Source of the DNA: Planctomycetota bacterium
GTDB taxonomy: Bacteria; Planctomycetota; Phycisphaerae; SM23-33
Assembly: GCA_021160865.1 (NCBI GenBank)
Contig: JAGHBS010000013.1
Location: 1-5,037 of the forward strand
DNA length: 5,037 nt
Direction: 5' to 3'
The translations under genes and the position numbers were made by a program. This document shows, one piece after another, positions 1 through 5,037 of the stretch (position 1 is its first letter; each line of letters opens with the position of its first letter). A model generated the notes under the pieces. The model searched no databases, had not been told where the DNA came from, and saw only the letters and a program-made list of their open reading frames with translations.

Positions 1-2
1 TC

Positions 3-689
3 TCAATCGCCTCAACCGCCAAGGTTTTTCCATCAAGGCGGCCCAACCAGGTACCCTTAATTGAAATAAGTGCTGACTACGGCTTGGCAATGTATGTGAC
101 TGACCACAAACGTGGCAGATTGCTCTGGCGATTAATAGATGCTCAACCATCGCATACTCCCGAACAACTCACTGCTGATATTCGCCGAGAAGTCATCCGG
201 GATATAAAAATTGTTCAGGGTTTCAAAAAAGCACTAAAAACGGCAAAGGAATTGGCTGCGAAGATTAATAAAGGTAAGACGACGCTCAAAAAGATTGCTA
301 ATTCCTATAAGAAATCTATCCTGAAAACTGGATTTTTCTCACGGAAGAGATTTGATCCTACCTTTGAGCGAATTGTCTGGTCTTATGTTCCTGAAGTTGG
401 TGTGAACGTGCATTTTATAGAAAAGGCATTCTCACTTGTTCCTGACGACCCTGATGAGCCCGCTACCGATAAGCCTGCTACTGTCGTCGAATTGTATCGT
501 CAGCATAAGGTAATGCTTATCCAGCGGGTAGGGTATGAACCTGCGAAAAAAGAAGATTTTGATCAGATTGGTGCGTCGCTTGTGGCATCGCTAACGATGA
601 TGACACGCTGGCGTGAACAGGTTTTTCAATGGTTCCTTGCAGAGAACGTTGCTAAGCGAGTGGGATTCATACCCAAGTTCTCCCGATAA
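3..689 (+). CDS. Uncharacterised protein, probably 5'-truncated by the window edge
   Basis: I do not recognise this protein. The frame is open from base 3 to a TAA at 687-689. The first possible starts inside the window are TTG at 84, ATG at 90 and GTG at 96, giving about 196-201 residues, but none has a Shine-Dalgarno sequence, unlike the flavoprotein gene further right. I therefore favour a gene that begins upstream. Counting from the TTG, residues 42-90 are strikingly basic: 14 Lys and 2 Arg against one acidic residue (E56), with Lys spaced as in amphipathic helices. An acidic, proline-rich linker follows (about 119-133, containing PATDKPAT). The C-terminal part is probably helical and aromatic-rich, ending near WREQVFQWF and GFIPKFSR. 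There is no signal peptide in the visible part, no membrane segment and no catalytic motif I can name. The basic stretch could bind nucleic acid, but that is only inference. Coding is likely because of length and coherent composition; the left boundary is uncertain. Confidence 0.6.
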   Translation, partial: SIASTAKVFPSRRPNQVPLIEISADYGLAMYVTDHKRGRLLWRLIDAQPSHTPEQLTADIRREVIRDIKIVQGFKKALKTAKELAAKINKGKTTLKKIANSYKKSILKTGFFSRKRFDPTFERIVWSYVPEVGVNVHFIEKAFSLVPDDPDEPATDKPATVVELYRQHKVMLIQRVGYEPAKKEDFDQIGASLVASLTMMTRWREQVFQWFLAENVAKRVGFIPKFSR

Positions 690-699
690 TCGGGTTATT
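682..699 (+). terminator. Possible weak hairpin terminator at the stop codon
   Basis: CCCGA (682-686) pairs with TCGGG (690-694) around a three-base loop that is the TAA stop codon itself. The bases that follow (TTATTC) are only loosely T-rich, so this would be a weak intrinsic terminator. The short stem may also be chance. Confidence 0.25.
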
Positions 700-727
700 C
701 TGTAAAGTGATAAATCAAACGGATTAG

Positions 728-739
728 GCACAGCTGTGC
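728..739. repeat. 12-bp perfect palindrome upstream of polA
   Basis: GCACAGCTGTGC reads identically on both strands. It lies in the gap between the left-hand gene and polA, just before the putative -35 box at 745. It could be an operator half-site pair or a chance palindrome; no second copy is visible in the window. Confidence 0.4.
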
Positions 740-744
740 TGATG

Positions 745-773
745 TTGACCTCTATTGATTAGGTTGATACCCT
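745..773 (+). promoter_or_regulatory. Possible sigma-70-like promoter for polA
   Basis: TTGACC at 745-750 matches five of six consensus -35 bases. After a 17-base spacer, TACCCT at 768-773 keeps the T, A and final T of a -10 box but is otherwise poor. Transcription would begin near 780, about 30 bases before the GTG at 812 and downstream of the competing TTG codons at 755, 764 and 773, which would fit the GTG as the real start. Consensus boxes from E. coli may not apply well to this organism. Confidence 0.25.
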
Positions 774-811
774 TGATATGGACCCAAAGTAATCGAGTTT
801 CAGCAGATGAG

Positions 812-3526
812 GTGAAGAAGCTTTACGTCATTGACGGTCATTGGTTGATTTTTCGTGCATACTATGCGCCTTTCAGAGACCTCCACAGTCCATCGGGCGA
901 ACCGACACGAGCGACGTACGTTTTCTGCACAACTTTATTGAAACTAATCACCCAGCAGAAACCCGACTATCTTGCCGTCACGCTTGATAGTGGTAGGGAA
1001 TTGCTTGAACGCACCAGGGTGTACCCCCAATACAAAGCCACACGCGTGAAATTACCTGAAGACCTCCCCCCTCAAATATCTCGAATTGTCGAGATCGTCC
1101 AAGCCATGAAGATACCAATTTTGCAAAAGGTGGGGGTCGAAGGCGATGACATAATGGCTACCATTGTTCGCCGATTTGCCAATAAAAACATGAAGATTTT
1201 TCTTGTCAGTCGGGATAAGGACCTCGAGCAGCTTATAGGACCTAATGTCGTCCTATATGACCCAATGAAAGATAAAATTATTGATACCGAAATTCTTCAG
1301 AAGGAAAAGGGCTATCCTCCTGAAAAAGCCGTCGATGTTCACGCCCTTTGCGGAGATACATCTGACAACGTCCCGGGCATCCCGGGAATCGGTCCGAAAA
1401 CAGCTGTCAAACTCATAAACAAGTACGGCAGTTTGGAGCAGGTTATCGCTTGCGCTGATGATCTTACCCCTAAACTGGCTGAAAACATTCAAAAATATGC
1501 TGATCAGGCCCGGTTGGCAAAGGAATTGATAACACTGGACGACGATGTTGATATCGAGATCGACCTTTCGGCGATGGAATTTCACGGCATCGATGCTGAT
1601 TCGGTAAGAGTCATATTTGAGCAACTCGGTTTCAGGCGGCTTATTGATTCGCTCGATAAAGTTGCAGATAAAAAGCGGAATAGCCAGGCAGGTCAGCAAG
1701 TACTCTTTGCGGGGCAAACCACAGCAAAGGATTTTGATTATCGCTGCATTGATAACGTCGAAGAATTTGACAATCTTGTAGAGCAACTCCGTAAAGTCCG
1801 CTACCTTGCAGTTGATACCGAGACCACTTCCCCTCTGCCGATGTGGGCAGATTTGGTAGGATTATCTCTTGCCTGGCAACCTGGTAAGGCTGTTTATATT
1901 CCCATTGCCGGACCACTTGGGCAGAAGGTCATACCGATAGAGTTGCTGCGAGAGCGGATTGGACCAATCCTTGCAGATGATCGAGTTGAAAAGATCGGAC
2001 ACAACCTCAAATACGATATGATTGTCCTTGCTAATGCCTCTATTCCTTTAGCCGGTCCGATGTTCGATACCATGCTTGCTGCTTATGTCCTCGATGCAAG
2101 CAGAGGCAATTATGGCATTGATTCGCTGGCAGCTGAGTTTCTCAATCACAGGTGCATATCATTTGCCAAGGTAGCCGGTAAGGGTAGGGGGCGTAAAAAG
2201 ATGGATCAGATACCAATTGCGGAAGTCGCTGTCTATGCAGCCGAAGATGCCGATGTAGCCCTGCGCCTTAGCGAGGTATTCAGAAATAGGTTAAACCAAG
2301 AGGGTCTGACCGATTTATTCGAGAATATCGAGATGGCATTGATGCCTGTACTTGCCCAGATGGAGCGCAATGGCATCCGTATTGATCCCGACGAGCTCAA
2401 CCGCCAGCGGCAGCACCTCTCTAACGAGGCTGACATCCTGCGAGAGCAGATAATCCAGTCGGCAGGTTGTCAATTCAATCCCGATTCACCCAAACAACTT
2501 GCCGAAGTGTTATTTGAGAAACTAAAACTCCCTGTTCTCAAGCATGCCAAAACCGGTCCCAGTACCGATGTTTCAGTCTTGAGCGAGTTAGCCGTTGTCC
2601 ATGAAGTTCCACGATTGGTGCTGGAATATCGGCAGATAACAAAATTGCTGCGGACATATTTGAACTCGTTAGCAGAGTTTATTCACCCGCGGACTGGACG
2701 GATTCATCCATCGTTCAATCAGACGGGTACCGAAACAGGCAGGCTTTCCTGCTCTGATCCGAACTTGCAGAATATTCCTATCCGCAGCGAGATAGGCAGC
2801 CGAATACGCACCGCCTTCGTTGCACAAGACGGCAATGTGCTTATATCGGCAGACTATAGTCAGATTGAACTTCGCATCCTTGCCCATCTATCAGGTGATG
2901 AGACGATGATAGCAGCCTTTCAGGCGGATCAAGACATTCACAAGATAGTAGCAGCTGAGGTCTTCGGGGTAGAACTCGATCAGGTCACCCCCGCTCAGCG
3001 AGCAAGGGCAAAGGGAGTAAACTTCGGTATTATCTACGGGCAGACTGCTTATGGATTATCGAGGGCATTGGGGATAAGTAAAACTGAGGCACAAGAGTTC
3101 ATCAATTCTTACAAGAGGCGATTCAGACGAATTGAGGAGTTTTTCTCCGATTGTGTTGCCCGTGCTAAAGCCAATGGCTGGGCAGAGACAATCGCGGGCA
3201 GACGGCGGAAAATCGAAGGGTTCGATTCGCAAAATCCACAAAGGCGTGCCCTTGCAGAAAGACTTGCCATTAATTCGGTCGTTCAGGGTTCAGCTGCCGA
3301 CCTAATTAAAATCGCCATGATAAACATTCATCGCCGAATAGAGCGGGAAAATCGTCCCACAAAGATGCTGCTCCAGATACACGATGAACTTATCTTCGAA
3401 GCACCTTATGAATCAGTCAAAGAAGAGAGCGAATTTATTGCTTCCGAGATGGCAAATGCCTTCAAATTGCGCGTACCATTGAAGGTTGACATCGGCATCG
3501 GGGCCAATTGGCGTGATGCCAAATAA
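812..3526 (+). CDS. polA: DNA polymerase I with 5' nuclease, proofreading exonuclease and polymerase domains
   Basis: Pol I fills gaps, removes RNA primers at Okazaki fragments and resynthesises DNA in excision repair. Numbering from GTG 812 gives 904 residues, normal for the family. The 5' nuclease (about 1-290) starts VKKLYVIDGHW and carries metal ligands D8, E110, D112, D113, D135, D137, D182 and D185, followed by a helix-hairpin-helix (PGIPGIGPKT). The 3'-5' exonuclease (about 310-500) keeps D335 and E337, N398 and D402, and Y475 and D479, so proofreading should be active, unlike in Taq polymerase. The polymerase (about 515-904) has R644 in TGRLS, motif A D681 (DYSQIELR), the O-helix R730, K734, F738, Y742, and motif C H857-D858-E859. 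From R644 onward these residues sit a constant 24 positions before their E. coli equivalents. In-frame TTG codons at 755, 764 and 773 could extend it by up to 19 residues, but family N-termini favour the GTG although its Shine-Dalgarno is poor. The gene converges with the flavoprotein gene. Confidence 0.97.
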   Translation: MKKLYVIDGHWLIFRAYYAPFRDLHSPSGEPTRATYVFCTTLLKLITQQKPDYLAVTLDSGRELLERTRVYPQYKATRVKLPEDLPPQISRIVEIVQAMKIPILQKVGVEGDDIMATIVRRFANKNMKIFLVSRDKDLEQLIGPNVVLYDPMKDKIIDTEILQKEKGYPPEKAVDVHALCGDTSDNVPGIPGIGPKTAVKLINKYGSLEQVIACADDLTPKLAENIQKYADQARLAKELITLDDDVDIEIDLSAMEFHGIDADSVRVIFEQLGFRRLIDSLDKVADKKRNSQAGQQVLFAGQTTAKDFDYRCIDNVEEFDNLVEQLRKVRYLAVDTETTSPLPMWADLVGLSLAWQPGKAVYIPIAGPLGQKVIPIELLRERIGPILADDRVEKIGHNLKYDMIVLANASIPLAGPMFDTMLAAYVLDASRGNYGIDSLAAEFLNHRCISFAKVAGKGRGRKKMDQIPIAEVAVYAAEDADVALRLSEVFRNRLNQEGLTDLFENIEMALMPVLAQMERNGIRIDPDELNRQRQHLSNEADILREQIIQSAGCQFNPDSPKQLAEVLFEKLKLPVLKHAKTGPSTDVSVLSELAVVHEVPRLVLEYRQITKLLRTYLNSLAEFIHPRTGRIHPSFNQTGTETGRLSCSDPNLQNIPIRSEIGSRIRTAFVAQDGNVLISADYSQIELRILAHLSGDETMIAAFQADQDIHKIVAAEVFGVELDQVTPAQRARAKGVNFGIIYGQTAYGLSRALGISKTEAQEFINSYKRRFRRIEEFFSDCVARAKANGWAETIAGRRRKIEGFDSQNPQRRALAERLAINSVVQGSAADLIKIAMINIHRRIERENRPTKMLLQIHDELIFEAPYESVKEESEFIASEMANAFKLRVPLKVDIGIGANWRDAK

Positions 3527-3535
3527 GCGCTTTTT
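3508..3535 (+). terminator. Possible weak terminator overlapping the end of polA
   Basis: TTGGC (3508-3512) and GCCAA (3518-3522) form a perfect 5-bp stem with a five-base loop, inside the last codons of polA. A run of five T follows at 3531-3535, but eight bases after the stem, which is further than in typical intrinsic terminators. No better hairpin is apparent in the 68 bases between the convergent genes. Confidence 0.25.
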
Positions 3536-3594
3536 CCGTCAGGTCAGTATTTCTCAAATCAAAGACGATTGCTTCCTTGTTTTTTAAAGCGAGG

Positions 3595-4944
3595 TCAATT
3601 TGAACTGCTTCGCTTCTTGCTGATGGCAATTTCAGCAGCATTTACAAGGGGATAAGCCACCGGTGAAGTTGTCAATGCCGGATGCGTTCCCATCTGAAAC
3701 ACTGCAATATCTTCAGCCGTTAGCCGTCGTTGTACCAGTGCGGAGATTGCATTAATCATTTCAGCGGCAGTATTGTCACCCCTGACCTGTCCGCCCAGAA
3801 GGGTTTCGGAGTTTTTCTCGAAGACGAGTTTAACCTTCATTTTCGATGCACCTGGCATTGCAGCAGGATGACGATTAAGCCCCTCGACTACTCCACAAAT
3901 TGTCTGATAGCCCAGATTTTTTGCCATCGTTTCGGTAAGGCCAGCCGTTCCAAGTGCTAATTCGCCAACCGAGGTTGCCCAAACACCTACTGTGCCCGGG
4001 TTTTCTCGCGTAATGCCAAAGAGATTTGCACCGCAAATTCTCCCTTCAAGTGTGGCGATTGAAGCAAGTTTCAATTCCGAAGCCCGCCAGCCGAAGAAGG
4101 AAAACTTCTCTGCGCAATCTCCGCAAGCGAATATATTTGGATCGGATGTCATCATTGTTCGATCAACGTAGATGGAGCCCTTCTGCCCGACGCGCAGGCC
4201 AGCTGATCGTGCTATATCTACATTTGAAACCGCCCCAATCGCAAAGACAACGACATCAGCCTTTAATTCAGTACCGTCGGAAAGCAATACGGATTCAACG
4301 TGATTATTACCCCGTATCTCTTCCACCCTTATAGAAGTACGGATGTTCAAGCCTCGTGAAATGAGATGCTCTTCCATCTCTACGCAGAATTCCTCATCAT
4401 AGGCAGCGTTCAAGCAATGGGGCATGATTTCCACGATGGTAACGTTCTTGTTTCCCATCTTATTAATCTCATCGCCCAGTTCGATGCCGATAAATCCGCC
4501 ACCTATGATGACAATGTCATTGGCTTGCTGAAGCCGATTTTGCATTCGGCGCAGGTACTCGATATCCTTATAGACAGCAAAAGTCCCATCAAGTTCAGCC
4601 CCTTTGATGCGGGGGATTATCGGTGATGAGCCAATCGCCAAAACCAACCGATCGTACCTGACATCACCATCCTTGGTGTGAACAATCTTACCGACGCGAT
4701 CGATACCAGCGGCTTGTGAAATAAAAATTTCAATATTGTTCTTCTCCAATATGCTATCGGGGAGAAGGTCCTCTTCGGGATCTTTTATCGTGCCGAAGAT
4801 ATAGGGAATCCCGCATGGGATAATCGCCTTTGCTTCTCGTCGGATAATCAGAATGCTCTTATCAGGATAGTGTCGCCTTGCCGTCACTGCTGCGGTTACA
4901 CCAGCGGCACTACCTCCTAATACTACTACATCTGCCTGTTTCAT
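3595..4944 (-). CDS. FAD-dependent pyridine nucleotide-disulfide oxidoreductase, CoA-disulfide reductase/NADH oxidase type
   Basis: This 449-residue cytoplasmic flavoprotein belongs to the class that passes electrons from NAD(P)H through FAD and a single redox cysteine to CoA disulfide, polysulfide, peroxide or oxygen. The FAD-binding fold opens with VVVLGGSAAG (6-15). C44 in the motif PCGIPY matches the single active-site cysteine of CoA-disulfide reductases and NADH oxidases; there is no CxxxxC pair as in glutathione reductase. The NAD(P)H fold has GGGFIG (148-153), and the acidic E172 ending its second strand suggests NADH preference. The second FAD motif is CGDCAE (274-279). Residues from about 325 to 449 are the dimerisation domain, ending with GTHPALTTSP near 419-428. 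There is no rhodanese extension. The ATG at 4944 is preceded seven bases upstream by GGAGG, so the start is secure. The exact acceptor cannot be read from sequence; CoA-disulfide reductase, polysulfide reductase and NADH oxidase all remain possible, so I give no symbol. Confidence 0.93.
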   Translation of the reverse strand: MKQADVVVLGGSAAGVTAAVTARRHYPDKSILIIRREAKAIIPCGIPYIFGTIKDPEEDLLPDSILEKNNIEIFISQAAGIDRVGKIVHTKDGDVRYDRLVLAIGSSPIIPRIKGAELDGTFAVYKDIEYLRRMQNRLQQANDIVIIGGGFIGIELGDEINKMGNKNVTIVEIMPHCLNAAYDEEFCVEMEEHLISRGLNIRTSIRVEEIRGNNHVESVLLSDGTELKADVVVFAIGAVSNVDIARSAGLRVGQKGSIYVDRTMMTSDPNIFACGDCAEKFSFFGWRASELKLASIATLEGRICGANLFGITRENPGTVGVWATSVGELALGTAGLTETMAKNLGYQTICGVVEGLNRHPAAMPGASKMKVKLVFEKNSETLLGGQVRGDNTAAEMINAISALVQRRLTAEDIAVFQMGTHPALTTSPVAYPLVNAAEIAISKKRSSSN

Positions 4945-4951
4945 ATCTTAG

Positions 4952-4956
4952 CCTCC
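4952..4956 (-). promoter_or_regulatory. Strong Shine-Dalgarno of the flavoprotein gene
   Basis: The minus strand reads GGAGG, separated by seven bases (CTAAGAT) from the ATG. This fixes the start of the flavoprotein. It also shows that this genome uses canonical ribosome binding sites, which is why their absence before the TTG at 84 suggests a truncated left-hand gene. Confidence 0.85.
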
Positions 4957-4973
4957 ATAAAAATTGTCTTAAA

Positions 4974-4989
4974 TTGTTATTCTTCACAA
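4974..4989 (-). promoter_or_regulatory. Imperfect inverted repeat, loosely Rex-like
   Basis: On the minus strand the sequence is TTGTGAAGAATAACAA: TTGT and ACAA arms around eight bases, with five of eight positions symmetrical. Rex, the NADH/NAD-sensing repressor, is known to bind 18-bp sites of the form TTGTGAA-N4-TTCACAA. The left arm here matches fully, but the right arm is two bases too close and imperfect. Position in the leader of an NADH-type flavoprotein makes it worth noting; the match itself is weak. Confidence 0.2.
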
Positions 4990-5022
4990 CATTAGTTCGA
5001 TAATCATCGTAATAAACCCACA

Positions 5023-5028
5023 AGTATA
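5023..5028 (-). promoter_or_regulatory. Possible -10 box for the flavoprotein gene
   Basis: The minus strand reads TATACT, one base off the TATAAT consensus, about 80 bases before the ATG. The matching -35 box would lie beyond the right edge, so the promoter cannot be completed from this window. Confidence 0.25.
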
Positions 5029-5037
5029 CCATAGAGA

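Noticed and set aside
2..64. A second open frame at the left edge (reading LNRLNRQGFSIKAAQ) that stops at 62-64, as a possible end of an upstream gene.
   Set aside because: It is only 20 codons, too short to judge. The frame of the left-hand gene is also open here and continues for over 200 codons, so I preferred that one.
1253..1786. A 177-codon open frame on the minus strand inside polA.
   Set aside because: It lies wholly opposite the well-conserved nuclease and exonuclease regions of polA, has no recognisable domain, and has a composition rich in Cys, Ile and Phe typical of antisense shadows.
1641..3241. Four further minus-strand open frames of 61-91 codons inside polA.
   Set aside because: All overlap conserved exonuclease or polymerase coding sequence and show no independent signal.
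3541..3597. Two AGGTCA copies (3541-3546 and 3592-3597) flanking the convergent gap, as possible target-site or attachment repeats.
   Set aside because: Six bases is too short to exceed chance, the second copy includes the stop codon of the flavoprotein, and nothing mobile lies between them.
3730..4626. Three plus-strand open frames of 76-102 codons opposite the flavoprotein gene.
   Set aside because: They are antisense to conserved motifs of the flavoprotein, show no family resemblance and look like reading-frame shadows.
1..5037. A previously undescribed system, such as defence, retron, CRISPR or a mobile element.
   Set aside because: Two of three genes are standard housekeeping or redox enzymes, there are no spaced repeats, transposase or reverse-transcriptase motifs, and the only unknown protein has no visible partner in the window.

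Overview
This window reads as ordinary bacterial chromosome with three protein-coding genes. Two are well-defined enzymes and one is an unrecognised reading frame cut by the left edge. I see no rRNA, tRNA, CRISPR array, insertion sequence or phage gene, and no sign of a new multi-gene system. The DNA polymerase I protein has an N-terminus and nuclease-domain wording that I associate with Planctomycetota, especially Phycisphaerae-like lineages (DGHW, RAYYAPF, SGEPTRATYVF). That placement is from memory of the family and has not been tested by a search.

Layout. At 3-689 (+) is an uncharacterised protein, probably missing its N-terminus: the frame is open to the first base and no convincing ribosome binding site precedes its first in-window start. 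At 690-811 is a 122-base gap with a short hairpin at the stop codon, a 12-bp palindrome and a possible promoter. At 812-3526 (+) is polA, a full three-domain DNA polymerase I in which the catalytic residues of the 5' nuclease, the 3'-5' proofreading exonuclease and the polymerase are all present. At 3527-3594 is a short convergent gap with no strong terminator. At 3595-4944 (-) is a CoA-disulfide-reductase/NADH-oxidase-like FAD flavoprotein with an excellent Shine-Dalgarno sequence. At 4945-5037 is its leader, with an imperfect inverted repeat loosely resembling a Rex site and a possible -10 box.

The genes do not form an obvious pathway. polA serves replication and repair and probably has its own promoter. 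The flavoprotein is transcribed toward polA from the other side and belongs to cytoplasmic thiol/NADH redox chemistry. Nothing in the sequence links the left-hand protein to either. The most useful leads are the identity of the left-hand protein, the start codon of polA, and the active-site combination and upstream repeat of the flavoprotein.
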